Shown here: positions 52,405-62,290 of the stretch, one piece after another | Layout: each line of letters begins with the position of its first letter | Position numbering within the stretch: position 1 is the stretch's first letter | Assembly (NCBI GenBank): GCA_002338715.1 | Contig: DDIR01000124.1 | Span: forward strand, 1 to 64,000 | Source of the DNA: Phycisphaerales bacterium UBA1845 | Lineage (GTDB): Bacteria > Planctomycetota > Phycisphaerae > UBA1845 | Direction: 5' to 3' | DNA length: 64,000 nt | The notes under the pieces: generated by a model | Told to the model about the DNA's origin: nothing | The model's database searches: none | What the model saw: the letters and a program-made list of their open reading frames with translations, nothing else | Translations under genes and position numbers: made by a program

Positions 52405-52647
52405 CTAGCCTACCTTGGCCCTCCGAATATGCGGAGGCAAATCGCCATTGGACTTCGCCCGATGACCATATGGGTCGCCGGTCTTTCCGAATTTGTAGGC
52501 CACCGCAACGTATTCGGGTGATATCTTCACGGGAAATCCCCGGGCAATTGCGGCCCAGCCCATAGTTTCTTCATCGTGTAAACGCACGACTTCATCAGCC
52601 CAGGCTTCGTAGAGCGGAATCTTCCAGATTTCAAACTCAATGTCCAC
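52405..52647 (-). pseudogene. C-terminal fragment of a second serine recombinase
   Basis: An 80-codon frame resembling the DNA-binding tail of planctomycete recombinases: IWKIPLYEAWADEVVRLHDE, then GWAAIARGF and YVAVAYKFGKTGDPYG. The layout matches the tail of the recombinase at 31254 (DLFKVPK ... ADAARRL). The catalytic domain is absent and upstream DNA shows only random frames, so it is a relic. It suggests earlier integration events at the right side of the accessory block. Confidence 0.5.
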
Positions 52648-52693
52648 CCCGAATCCGGCTTAGGGCAGTGGCAACAATCACCAAGCAATCCAA

Positions 52694-53218
52694 TCACCTC
52701 GATGGCTTCATCGAACAGACCAGCTTGGTGCCATCGGGCTTTTCAATCTCGATCCACCACATGACGTTTTCCGGCAGCAGATCCGGGGCGACCGCATGTA
52801 CGTCGTAATCGTCGTGTGACGGCGCGTATTCGCCCTTGCTGACTACTGAAAGCGTGCGGTCTTCGCTGCCCAGCCAAGCGCGGACGATCGTTTCGCCTTT
52901 ATCGTTGTAGGGCAGCTTGACCACGAGATGGCCTTCCTTGCCGGCTTTTATTTTGCCGTGGCCTTGGGCGAGTTCGACTTCATGGTCGCCGATCTTCACC
53001 TTGCCGAGGGAAACTTCGTCGTGGGCGTGCCCTTCTCCTTTGGCGTGGTCGTCTTTGGTGGTTTCGGATGTGGCTGAGTCGTGCGAATCATTCGAGGTGT
53101 CTGTGTGCGTCGCGGCGCTGTCGGAACTGCTGCTGTTTGTTGTCTTGTCGGACGGCTTGCATCCGCATGTGAACAACAGTCCGGCGACGATGACGATGGT
53201 TGGCAAAAGCTTTTGCAT
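52694..53218 (-). CDS. Small lipoprotein of the metal efflux operon
   Basis: A 174-residue protein with a lipoprotein signal (LLFTCGC). A Ser/Thr/Asp/His-rich linker (residues about 25-70; GEGHAHDE) precedes a compact beta domain (about 75-174; VELAQGHGKIKAGKEGHLVV, then WWIEIEKPDGTKL). Histidines and acids may bind metal ions. ATG 53218 has GGAG 7 bp upstream and lies 22 bp after the RND pump gene, so it is the last gene of that operon. Its exact role is unknown; a periplasmic metal-binding helper is likely. Confidence 0.78.
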   Translation of the reverse strand: MQKLLPTIVIVAGLLFTCGCKPSDKTTNSSSSDSAATHTDTSNDSHDSATSETTKDDHAKGEGHAHDEVSLGKVKIGDHEVELAQGHGKIKAGKEGHLVVKLPYNDKGETIVRAWLGSEDRTLSVVSKGEYAPSHDDYDVHAVAPDLLPENVMWWIEIEKPDGTKLVCSMKPSR

Positions 53219-53240
53219 CGTAGTGCTCCTTTTTTGAGAA

Positions 53241-56200
53241 TCAGTTGGTTGCGGATGCATTGTCGCGACTGGCATCCGATGTTCGATCTGTGTCGCCCGA
53301 CGCGAACACACGGTGAATGGCCGCGTAGCCCGCAGGCACGACGACCAGGTTTAGGAATGTTGAGGTCAGCAGACCGCCAAGGATTACGACCGAAAGCGGC
53401 GCCAGGATTTCGTTGCCCGGCGTGTCACCTTTCAACACGATGGGAATCAGCGCCAAGGCGGCAGTGAGTGCGGTCATCAGGATCGGCACCAACCGCTCTT
53501 GCGAGCCGCGCACGATGGCGTCATACATGTTTGCGCCTTCCTGCTCCACCAAGTGCTTGTAGTGGTTCACCAGCAGGATGCCGTTGCGCACCGCGATGCC
53601 GAACAACGTAATGAACCCGACGAGGCTGGCGATCGAAATGACCGGTGCTGTAAATGTACCCGCACCAAACAAGCCCAGCGTGTTCGTGATGATGTTCGGC
53701 GACTCGGTCAAATAGATCGCGAGAATGCCGCCAATCAGTGCGAGCGGCAGGTTGACGAGCACCAGCACGGCGACGCGGATCGACCCGATCGCCAAGTTGA
53801 GCAGGATCAGCATGATGACCACCACCATCCCACTGAACAGCCAGATCGTCCGGCTGGCGGATTGCTGCGCCTCGAACTGCCCGCCGTACTTGACCGTGTA
53901 ACCGTGACGCTGAACGATGGGATCGACACGCTGTTGCACCTGGGCCACCAAGTGCCCGAGGTTGTGACCCTCCGAGACGTTGAGCGAGACGACGGCTTTT
54001 CGTTGAGCGTTTTCGCGGGCGATCAGGTTAGAGGCCATCTCCGGACCGATGTCAGCGACTTCCTCCAGACGAACAAGCGCGCCACCTTGCCCGCGCAACA
54101 CGAGATTGCGCAAGTCACGCACGCTGTCGCGTTCGTGTTCCGCTAGTCGCACGGTCATGGCATACCGACGAACGCCTTCGTTCACTTCCACGACCTCGAC
54201 ACCGAAGATTGCATTTCGAACTTGCCGAGCGGCGGACGCGGGCGTCAATCCGTACGCCGCAAGCTCATATGGTCGATACTCGACCGGCAGTGATTGAATC
54301 ATCACTTCGCGATTGGCGGCAACGTCGCGCGCTCCGGGCAATGGTTTCAACAAGCCCTCGATTTCCTTGGCGATTGTGCGCAGCTTGTCGAGGTCGTCGC
54401 CGTAGACGCTGATGGCGATGGCAGCCGGGGTTCCCGAGAGAATATGGCTCAAACGGTGTTCGATCGGCTGACCGATGTTGGTCGTGATGCCCGGTACCTG
54501 TTCGAGGATGCGCGTGATCTCGCCGCGCACATCCTCCTTGCGAAATCCTTGTTTGACGGTGACGTCGATCTCCGAATTGCTCACCGGTTCAGCGTGTTCG
54601 TCGCGCTCAGCCCTGCCCGTGCGGCGGGTGACACTCTTGACGCCGTCGGTCGCAAGCAGTTGCTTTTCGATCGAGGCAGCCATTCGGTCGCTAGCCCTAA
54701 GCGATGTCCCGGGCGGTGCGAACAATCCGACGGTAAACGTGCCTTCGTTGAATTCCGGCAGGAACGACGTGCCAAAGGTGGATGCGAGCAGCAGGGCAAG
54801 GACGGTGGCGAGAGCCGCTCCGCCCAGCACGAACCAGCGCAATCGCAGGGCCAGCCGCACCGTCGGCTCATACACGGTCTTGAGCCAGCGTACGAGCGGC
54901 CCGTCATGCGATTCGCGCTCGGTTGGCTTCGTGTGCAACAGGTAACGGCACAGCGCGGGCGTGACGGTCAGCGCCACCGCGAGTGATGCGAGAATCGAAA
55001 TGACGAATGCGATGCCGAGGGGCCGAAAGAATCGCCCCTCAATGCCCTCAAGAAACAGAAGCGGAACAAATACGAGCGCGATGATGATCGTCGCGAAAAC
55101 CATCGCGGGCCGAATCTCGTTGCTCGCGTCAAAGATGACACGCAGCTTGGAATGCCGCTCGGACTCCGGTTTGGCCGCGTTGAGCCGCAAGCGGCGGAAC
55201 ACGTTCTCCACGTCGATGATTGCATCGTCTACCAGGCTGCCCACCGCGATGGCGAACCCGCCCAGCGTCATGACGTTGATGGTCATGTTCAGCCCCTTGA
55301 TCGCGAGCACGCCCACGGCCAGCGATAGGGGAATCGCCGAGAGCGTGATAATCGTCGTGCGGACGTTCAGCAGGAACATAATCAGAATGATCGAGACAAT
55401 GATGCCCGCATCGCGGAGGGCATGCATGACGTTGTCCACCGAATGCTGAATGAAATCCGCTTGCCGGAAGATGCGGCGGTTGATTTTGACTGCGGTTGGC
55501 AGGCTTGGTTCCAAGGCATCGAGCATGGCATCGACGCGATCGGTGATGACCAGCGTGTTGGTGCCGGGCGCCTTTTGCACCGTCATCACAACGGCTGGTT
55601 TGCCGCCGTCCGCACCGGTGCCTCGTTTGAGCGCGGGGCCGAGACGCACGTCAGCCACCTGGGCGATGGTAATGGGCGCGGCATCGTGATACTTGATCAC
55701 CGTACCGGCAATGTCCGCGACGCCGCGCACTCTCCCGCTTTGGCGAATGGGCAATTCCAGTGAATCGACATCGGGCAGGTATCCGGCGCTGAGCGTGCTG
55801 TGCGCTTCACGCGCCGCCTCCACAACGTCCGCGATGGTCAGGTCGTAGAGGCGCAACTTCTCCTGTTCGACCAGCACCTGATACTCTGGCAATTCGCCGC
55901 CAATGACGGATACCTGAGCGATGCCGGCGATGGCGAGCAGCTTGTTGCGCAGATCGAATTCGGCGTATGCGCGCAGGTCCAGATCGCTCACGCTGCCGTC
56001 GGGCGATGACACGGCCAGCAGCATGATTTCGCCGGTGATCGATGTGATCGGCGTCATCTCGGCATGGGCGTCGGGCGGGAGTTCTTCGCGCACGGCGTCG
56101 AGCCGCTCCGAAACCAGCTGCCGGGCGCGGTAAATGTCCGTTCCCCATTCAAACTCCACGTACGCAATCGACAATCCGATGGCGCTCGACGATCGCACGC

Positions 56201-56441
56201 GACGCACACCGGGTATCCCGTTGAACGCCGTTTCGATGCGGAACGTCACGTATTGTTCAACCTCGTCGGCTGCCAACCCGGGGGCTTCGGCCATCACGAC
56301 GACCGTCGGTGCGTTCAATTCGGGAAACACATCGACGGGTGTGCGCGGCAATTGATACGCCGCGAATACGAGCAGCACGACGGCAAGCACCAGCACCAGC
56401 GGTGCGTGCTCAATCGAGAAGCTGATCACTTTCTTAAGCAT
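53241..56441 (-). CDS. Heavy-metal RND efflux pump, CusA/CzcA-type
   Basis: A 1066-residue proton-driven inner-membrane pump of the tripartite metal efflux system, taking metal ions from periplasm or cytoplasm to the outer-membrane channel. Twelve transmembrane segments with two large periplasmic loops are evident; TM1 begins HAPLVLVLAVVLLVFAAY. RND signatures include PVDVFPELNAPTV after TM1 and a TM4 acidic motif SLVDDAIIDVENVFRR. The Met residues of the metal site are not certain, so the metal (Cu/Ag or Zn/Co/Cd) is undecided. ATG 56441 follows GGGGAG and lies 15 bp after the adaptor gene. Confidence 0.94.
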   Translation of the reverse strand: MLKKVISFSIEHAPLVLVLAVVLLVFAAYQLPRTPVDVFPELNAPTVVVMAEAPGLAADEVEQYVTFRIETAFNGIPGVRRVRSSSAIGLSIAYVEFEWGTDIYRARQLVSERLDAVREELPPDAHAEMTPITSITGEIMLLAVSSPDGSVSDLDLRAYAEFDLRNKLLAIAGIAQVSVIGGELPEYQVLVEQEKLRLYDLTIADVVEAAREAHSTLSAGYLPDVDSLELPIRQSGRVRGVADIAGTVIKYHDAAPITIAQVADVRLGPALKRGTGADGGKPAVVMTVQKAPGTNTLVITDRVDAMLDALEPSLPTAVKINRRIFRQADFIQHSVDNVMHALRDAGIIVSIILIMFLLNVRTTIITLSAIPLSLAVGVLAIKGLNMTINVMTLGGFAIAVGSLVDDAIIDVENVFRRLRLNAAKPESERHSKLRVIFDASNEIRPAMVFATIIIALVFVPLLFLEGIEGRFFRPLGIAFVISILASLAVALTVTPALCRYLLHTKPTERESHDGPLVRWLKTVYEPTVRLALRLRWFVLGGAALATVLALLLASTFGTSFLPEFNEGTFTVGLFAPPGTSLRASDRMAASIEKQLLATDGVKSVTRRTGRAERDEHAEPVSNSEIDVTVKQGFRKEDVRGEITRILEQVPGITTNIGQPIEHRLSHILSGTPAAIAISVYGDDLDKLRTIAKEIEGLLKPLPGARDVAANREVMIQSLPVEYRPYELAAYGLTPASAARQVRNAIFGVEVVEVNEGVRRYAMTVRLAEHERDSVRDLRNLVLRGQGGALVRLEEVADIGPEMASNLIARENAQRKAVVSLNVSEGHNLGHLVAQVQQRVDPIVQRHGYTVKYGGQFEAQQSASRTIWLFSGMVVVIMLILLNLAIGSIRVAVLVLVNLPLALIGGILAIYLTESPNIITNTLGLFGAGTFTAPVISIASLVGFITLFGIAVRNGILLVNHYKHLVEQEGANMYDAIVRGSQERLVPILMTALTAALALIPIVLKGDTPGNEILAPLSVVILGGLLTSTFLNLVVVPAGYAAIHRVFASGDTDRTSDASRDNASATN

Positions 56442-56456
56442 GTTCAGTCTCCCCGT

Positions 56457-57881
56457 TTAGTGTTCGTCGTGAAACGCGCCGTCGGCATGGAAGTGGCCGC
56501 CTTTTTGCGACGTGCCGCTTTGGGCCGTGGCCAGTTTCAACTCGTACGCACCGTCAAGCACGACCTCGTTATCACGCATCAAACCGCTGTGGATGGCAAC
56601 CCAGCGCCCATCGTCGACGCCCATGTCGGCTTCGATGCGGATCGCCTGATTGGGATTCTCAGGATCGCGCCGGAAGAACACGTGCGTGATCCCGTCCTTG
56701 ACGATCGCGGATCGCGGGATGGCCAGCACTTTCCCACCCGTCCCCTCGGTCACGACTTCGAGAAACGCGGAGACGCCCGGGCGCATCCAAGGGCGGTTTT
56801 CAGCGGGCTTGGCGATCAATGTGATCGTGCGGTTGTCCGGATGGGCGTCGAGGCCGAGTTGAAGCTCGGCTGCCACGCTATCTCCGATTTTCAAACCCGT
56901 CGTGCGGGGTGGAGCGATGCGGGCGCTTGCCGCATTGGCGAGTTTGGGAAGGTCGGCTTGCATGCCCATCGCCCGGAAGCGAAGCTGGTCAGGCTGAACT
57001 GTCGAAAGCACAAGTTGACTTTCGTTCGCCCAGGCGCCGTTGGTCACACCGAGCAGTTCGACCACGCCGGTGGACTCGGCGCGAACCTCAATGCGTCGTA
57101 TCTCGCGCCATCGCGGATGTTGCTGGGGCGAATCGGGCGAGCGTTCGATCAAGTTTTCGACTGGAATGGACAGGAGCGAGCTGGCGTTGACCAACAGTAA
57201 CTCGAATCGTTCTCGGTGAGCGTTCAATTCCGCCTCAACCTGTGCCTGTCTCAGACGCAGCTCGGCTTCGCTTTCCAATACCTCGGCCAACTCAGAGCGC
57301 GTCGTCGCCAAGGTCGCTCGCGCCCGCGCAAAGTCCTCGTCCGAAACCACACCTGTGGAGCGACTTGCTTCCAATTGCTCGACGCGCTCCGTCCAGATTG
57401 CAACCGCCTGTTCTAATTCTGCATGGTGCTGCTTGTGGGCGGCCCGCAATGGCCCCATCGCGTTGGCGCTGGCCTGCGCCTGTTCAAGGTTCAACTCCGT
57501 TTCGTTGAGCCCCTGCTGCAACTCGCGCCAGTCCGGTGAGTCGAGGGAGAAAAGAGGTGTGCCCGCTTGCACGGTCGCAAACTGGGCAACTTTCAGTTCG
57601 ACGCGACCGCTGGCCATCGTGCGATACTCCCGCCGCGCTTCCGGCGATAGCTCGAAACTCCCCGGAACGCGGATCGTGCGAGCCACCTCGCGCACCTCGA
57701 CACGCGCGAACGTGATGCCGAGGTTCTCGCGTACCGTTGGCGGGATGGCCACGCGGTTTGTCGGAGCATCCGGCGCGCCGCCCGCGGACTCCGCCGCACT
57801 CGACGCGGAATGTTTCTCGTTGTCACACCCCAAACCGAGCGGGATCATTAGCAGATATGGAATCATCAAGTTTCGTTTCAT
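56457..57881 (-). CDS. RND efflux periplasmic adaptor, CusB/CzcB-type
   Basis: A 474-residue membrane-fusion protein linking the RND pump with the outer-membrane channel. It has a lipoprotein signal (PLGLGC), a barrel-sandwich hybrid split around a helical hairpin (about 130-255; LNLEQAQASANAMG, then coiled coil), and beta-barrel and membrane-proximal domains. The C-terminus is His-rich (GGHFHADGAFHDEH), a possible metal-binding tail. ATG 57881 overlaps the stop of the outer-membrane factor gene as ATGA. Operon order is channel, adaptor, pump, lipoprotein. Confidence 0.92.
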   Translation of the reverse strand: MKRNLMIPYLLMIPLGLGCDNEKHSASSAAESAGGAPDAPTNRVAIPPTVRENLGITFARVEVREVARTIRVPGSFELSPEARREYRTMASGRVELKVAQFATVQAGTPLFSLDSPDWRELQQGLNETELNLEQAQASANAMGPLRAAHKQHHAELEQAVAIWTERVEQLEASRSTGVVSDEDFARARATLATTRSELAEVLESEAELRLRQAQVEAELNAHRERFELLLVNASSLLSIPVENLIERSPDSPQQHPRWREIRRIEVRAESTGVVELLGVTNGAWANESQLVLSTVQPDQLRFRAMGMQADLPKLANAASARIAPPRTTGLKIGDSVAAELQLGLDAHPDNRTITLIAKPAENRPWMRPGVSAFLEVVTEGTGGKVLAIPRSAIVKDGITHVFFRRDPENPNQAIRIEADMGVDDGRWVAIHSGLMRDNEVVLDGAYELKLATAQSGTSQKGGHFHADGAFHDEH

Positions 57882-59494
57882 GGTGCAATCTCCACGGCGT
57901 CGGAAGGCACTGCCGGGTTTTGATTCTCATTTGGTTTGCTGCGATCAAGCAGCGCGGCGACCGGACGTCCGGTCACGCGTTCGAGATCGATTTCGGCCAG
58001 CGCCGCGTCGCGCAGCGCGTCCAATTGATTGGTGCGTGTCGTGATGTATGCCCGCTGCGCTTCGAGCAAGGACAAAAACGAAACGCGCCCAATGCGGTAA
58101 CCGTCTTGGGCGAGCGAGACGTTGCGCTTCGCCGTCGGTACGAATTCGTCGCGATAGAATCGAGCGTTTTCGGAGGCGGTGCGGACACGCGCTAGGCCGA
58201 TGTGGATGTCCTGAGCCGCATCAACGAGCATTGCGTCGCGCTCCTGTCTCGCTTGTTCTAGAAGGCGATCGGCTTTGGCGATCTGCGCCTGGTTTTGATC
58301 CCAGACCGGCAACTCCAGCGACAGCGTTGGACCTGCAATCGCATTGGGGCCTTCGGTTGCTCGAGGCATCAGGTTGGGCGGGGTCGGCGCGCCGGATTGC
58401 AGCGAGTCGAAGAGCGTTTCCGCCAGCCAGTCGCGATCGCCGCGCGAACGGCTTTCCGCCAATTGAAAACTGAAGCCGATTTCAAGTGAGCGCAGGAACC
58501 GGACCCGCTCGAGCCGGGTCCGCGCTTCGGCCGATTCAACGCTTCGATCCACGATCTGAAGATCAAGCCGCGCGGCGCGTGCAAACTTCTGCAGTTGCTC
58601 GGCGGATACGTTCCAGGTTGAGCATTCGCGAGTTGATCCTGTTAGGACCATTTGCCGCGGATCGTCGCTCAATCCCAACAGCCGGCTCAGTTCTGCCTTG
58701 GCTTCGGCCGCCGCAAGCTTGGCGTTGCGCAGGTTCGTTTCGGCTTGCAGTTTGGTCGCCCGCGCGAGGTTGAGATCAACCTCCGATCCCGAACCGGCTT
58801 GTTGTCGCAACGCCGCGATCTCGACGAGCTTGGTCGCAATATCGAGTCCGTCGCTGGCCAGTTCGATCTGGGCGTCGGACTGCACAGCGCGAACATACGC
58901 CCGTCGGACATCCAAGACGACATTCGCCGTCACCCGAGCGGCTTCCAGCACAACCTGATCGAGATCGCGCTGGGCAACCTTGGTGCGGGCCGGTACGAGC
59001 CAAAGCTCGGCAATATTCTGCGCCAAGTTAACTTCGACATAAGGCCGACCGCCTCCATCCGGCAACAACACCGAAAGAAACAATGCCGGGTTCGAGTAAA
59101 GCGTGGACTGCACGAAATCCGCCCGCGAGACACCGATCGAAAGCATCGCGCCGCGCACACGTGGGTTATTCAGCAGCGCGACCTGGGCTGCTTGTTCTGC
59201 AGACAGACCCTTGTCAAGCAGTTCGCGGGTAGCAATTTCAGCCGTGGCCTCGTCGCGCAGAATCAAGTGGCCCGGCATGCCGACGGCGCGTTCCATCGCA
59301 TCCGCCGAGCGTAGCATTTCCGGTTGAGCGTCGAGAGATGCGCAGCCGCCCAGCGACAGCAGTGACGCACCCATGGCAATAAGGCGTAAACCTGGAACGC
59401 GTCGCAGCAAACGATACGAGCCTGCTTGAAGGGGCGCAGCGCAATGCCTGGCTCGCCGCGATGTGCGCGCCTGGTCCCTATCTATGAGTTGCAA
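57878..59494 (-). CDS. Outer-membrane efflux channel, CusC/CzcC/TolC-type
   Basis: A 538-residue outer-membrane factor that would form the exit duct. Two structural repeats of the TolC family are visible, each with long helices (QAAQVALLNNPRVRGAM opening repeat 1; ELPVWDQNQAQIAKADRLLE in repeat 2), and the lipoprotein box LGGC near residue 51 fits the family. The frame starts with TTG 59494 (GGAG 8 bp upstream); ATG 59374 would give a more usual signal peptide. It is the first gene of the efflux operon. Confidence 0.9.
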   Translation of the reverse strand: MQLIDRDQARTSRRARHCAAPLQAGSYRLLRRVPGLRLIAMGASLLSLGGCASLDAQPEMLRSADAMERAVGMPGHLILRDEATAEIATRELLDKGLSAEQAAQVALLNNPRVRGAMLSIGVSRADFVQSTLYSNPALFLSVLLPDGGGRPYVEVNLAQNIAELWLVPARTKVAQRDLDQVVLEAARVTANVVLDVRRAYVRAVQSDAQIELASDGLDIATKLVEIAALRQQAGSGSEVDLNLARATKLQAETNLRNAKLAAAEAKAELSRLLGLSDDPRQMVLTGSTRECSTWNVSAEQLQKFARAARLDLQIVDRSVESAEARTRLERVRFLRSLEIGFSFQLAESRSRGDRDWLAETLFDSLQSGAPTPPNLMPRATEGPNAIAGPTLSLELPVWDQNQAQIAKADRLLEQARQERDAMLVDAAQDIHIGLARVRTASENARFYRDEFVPTAKRNVSLAQDGYRIGRVSFLSLLEAQRAYITTRTNQLDALRDAALAEIDLERVTGRPVAALLDRSKPNENQNPAVPSDAVEIAP

Positions 59495-59571
59495 GTTCTG
59501 AAGCTCCGATTACGAATTACTGGTGACCTTTCGTCGCGCATGCGACGACCCAGCGGGTGTGCGCCCGCTTC

Positions 59572-60012
59572 TTAGGTCAACAGCACAATCGTCCGGAGTT
59601 GGGGGAGGGAATCCTGGCTGACGTAATGGGCTGGCGGGGAGCGCGGCGGAGTCAAAGCGACCGCGGAGCCATCGGAACAATTGAGGCAGGTCACATCAAG
59701 TGATCTGCAATCGATTTGCAGTTGCGTCGACGGTCGGGTAACACGCGGCGGAAGTATCAAAACCACGACGGGCGAGTGATCGTTGTCACTGTAGTGATGA
59801 TGATCATCACTCTCGTGATCGTTTAAGTCACCGTTGCCAGTAGTGTGCCTGTGTTCGTGCGAATGAGTTGTGCCGTCGTGATGATGTACGTGCGTGTGGT
59901 GGACATGATGATGGTGACCATCCGAATGCTTGTGGACACCTCCCACAGTCAGCCAGCAACCGGTTAAGGCCAATGCACTCAAGCACGCCCAAGTTCTCGA
60001 ATAGGTCATCAT
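59572..60012 (-). CDS. Histidine-rich lipoprotein
   Basis: A 146-residue exported protein with lipoprotein signal LALTGC (residues 14-19). Residues about 27-78 are extremely His-rich (HHHHVHHTHVHHHDGTTHSH and more), a clear metal-binding region, and the C-terminal part has Cys (CRSLDVTCLNC) and Pro-rich stretches. It lies 77 bp upstream of the efflux operon on the same strand and downstream of the CDF transporter. A periplasmic or outer-membrane metal buffer (Ni, Co, Zn or Cu) is inferred. Confidence 0.8.
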   Translation of the reverse strand: MMTYSRTWACLSALALTGCWLTVGGVHKHSDGHHHHVHHTHVHHHDGTTHSHEHRHTTGNGDLNDHESDDHHHYSDNDHSPVVVLILPPRVTRPSTQLQIDCRSLDVTCLNCSDGSAVALTPPRSPPAHYVSQDSLPQLRTIVLLT

Positions 60013-60216
60013 CGCAATTGATCCAGTCTCGCTGGTTTCATATCGGCAGATTGAGCAGAGTCCGACACAATGACGCCTTGGCTATCTTCACGACCCACTC
60101 CTAAGGGTAGTGCTTGCCGAATTTCGGTCATCGGCATTGTACTGGGCGATGCGCAAGGGGCAATTCATATGGCTGCCAGCAATCGGGCACCTGGCACGGC
60201 TGACGTGGTTCACAAG

Positions 60217-61239
60217 TCATTCGTCGGCCTTCGGGGCCAAGTTGACCTCGATTGTTACATGAACGAGACCAGGACAGACCTGCTTAAGTCGCTCCTTGTA
60301 TTCGTCAGGCTGTCGGGCTGCCGCGCTGACAATCGACATCGCAGCCGCATGGCGACCGGGACCGATGACCCACACGTGCAGATCGACCACCTCGGTGTCA
60401 CCATCCGCTGACAACGCGCATTGTATGACGCCGCACAGGTCATTGGGGGCTTGCCAGTCTAATAGAACTTGGGCGGTTGCCCTGATCAAACCAACTGACC
60501 ACCGTGCTACAAGAACTGCCCCGACGATCCCCATGGCCGGGTCGAGCCAAACCGCATCTGCGTACTTCCCGGCCAGCAGGGCGAATATCGCCAGCACCGA
60601 TGTGAAGGCATCCGCGACGACGTGTAGGTAGGCGGATCGCAGATTGTGGTCGTGATGATGGTTGTGGTCGTGCGTATGTGCGGCAAGGCGCCCTTGCGTT
60701 CGCTCAGGGTGCCTGCCCGACTCGTCAAGAGACTCGGCACCATGGTGGTGATGTCCGCCGTCGTGATGGCCCAGAACCACGGCGCACAGTGCATTGACGA
60801 TCAGACCAACGATCGCCACGACGATTGCCTGCGTGAATTCAATCGCTACAGGATTCAGGAACCGGTCCACGCTTTCCCACGCCATGCCGAGGGCGAACAC
60901 GGCGAGCAGCACGGCGCCCGTGAAGCCGGCGAGTGAGTTGACTTTCCCGGTGCCGAAGCTGAACCGTCCATCCCGGGCGTGGCGACGTGCGTAAATGTAC
61001 GCAAAGTACGCGATCGTCAACGCCACAGCGTGCGACGCCATGTGCAATCCATCTGCCAGCAGTGCCATTGAGCCTAACGCGATGCCGGTGGCAATTTCGA
61101 TCACCATCATGGCGCTCGTCGTAATAACGACGATTAGCGTGCGCCGTTCTCCTGGCATCGGCTGGTCCTGGCCGAATGCGTGGTCGTGTTTCGATCGTCG
61201 CTCTTGACGTCCGTTCACCGCACCGAGGCCCTCGCACAT
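60217..61239 (-). CDS. Cation diffusion facilitator, DmeF-like
   Basis: A 340-residue divalent-metal exporter with six transmembrane segments. The N-terminal HDHAFGQD and TM2 motif ADGLHMASHA fit the DmeF group; TM5 has HVVADAFTSVLAI with the transport-site His/Asp pair. A His-rich cytoplasmic loop (GHHDGGHHHHG, HTHDHNHHHDHN) lies between TM4 and TM5, and a C-terminal domain (about 265-340) resembles the regulatory CDF fold. It exports Co, Ni or Zn. About 200 bp separate it from the His-rich lipoprotein downstream, with nothing else seen in between. Confidence 0.92.
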   Translation of the reverse strand: MCEGLGAVNGRQERRSKHDHAFGQDQPMPGERRTLIVVITTSAMMVIEIATGIALGSMALLADGLHMASHAVALTIAYFAYIYARRHARDGRFSFGTGKVNSLAGFTGAVLLAVFALGMAWESVDRFLNPVAIEFTQAIVVAIVGLIVNALCAVVLGHHDGGHHHHGAESLDESGRHPERTQGRLAAHTHDHNHHHDHNLRSAYLHVVADAFTSVLAIFALLAGKYADAVWLDPAMGIVGAVLVARWSVGLIRATAQVLLDWQAPNDLCGVIQCALSADGDTEVVDLHVWVIGPGRHAAAMSIVSAAARQPDEYKERLKQVCPGLVHVTIEVNLAPKADE

Positions 61240-62290
61240 TTGGGCTTTCCCTATTCTGCAATGTTGCCGTTCTCACGATGACGCGCCGTCAACAAGATCG
61301 ATGCAACTAATTTCAACGTGCCGGCTATTACATCGTCTACAACAGCATATTCCAGATGGTTGCGATAGCCACACGAATCGAATCTGCTCTGCTTGAGAAT
61401 TTGCCGTGATGGGAATAGGTCAGGCCCCTCTCGTTACTTGATCGACTATGCCGCGAACAACACCCGCCACATCGGTACGCAGAATGTCGTCGTCCCGACC
61501 GAGAATCTCAGCGACGTTTGTCTGCCGGCACGGCGTCGGTAATCTCGGCCACGTTCGACCGATAGGCGAAGCGCTTCAACGTCGAGTAGTGATGCAGTCG
61601 CTCCAGTGCCATGCGTCTGCACAATTCCTCAGAGTTCTCCAAGATCTCAATGATATCGCGGTAGATGGTCTTCAGCTTAGCGCGCAACTCCAGACGGGTC
61701 GTCAATTGCGGCGGAGTTAACTTGTGTGGGCTCTTGTGATGCGAATAAGACGTCGAACACCGTCGAGCTGAACGCATACTCAACTCGGCCAAGCAACGCT
61801 GCTGGAATTCATCAACGCCAAGCCATCAGTGGCGTCTGGCTGAAGCCTTATTGAGTCCTTTCTTGAACGACTCCATTCTGCGTGAACGGCACTGTAGGGT
61901 TGAGAAGAATCCGACTGCGTTTTACCCATGGACATCAATCATCTTGCAGTCTGGCGTGAATTTTCTCCTTCGGTTTGTCTCAACAAGAAGACTTCTCGAC
62001 CCACATATCGAGTACTAGGAAAATATGTTCTATTGAGGAATAGAGTCAAGGCCTCTTTCCTACTCATGGAACGCCGACCTCGAATCGATTCATCGCATTC
62101 GGCTGCACACGATCGCCAACACCGCCGCTCGGAGCGGTTCGGGTACAGCATATCACCGAAGTGCGTGCGGAACTGGCCCACGACCTATTCGTTGGTCGTG
62201 CGGTTTCGGGATGGTTGGTGAAGTGACAGATTGTTGACTCGACGTAATTGTTTCGCGGCGAGTGGGCATTTTCTTGAGGAGAACAGAATC
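61240..62290. other. Decayed intergenic region
   Basis: About 1050 bp without a convincing gene. A 94-codon minus frame (61792-61508) has a plausible helical stretch (LELRAKLKTIYRDIIEILEN) but no recognised family or ribosome site. Other frames look random. Confidence 0.45.

Noticed and set aside
56064..57200. 378-codon frame antisense to the RND pump and adaptor
   Set aside because: Shadow of two clear genes; no independent evidence.
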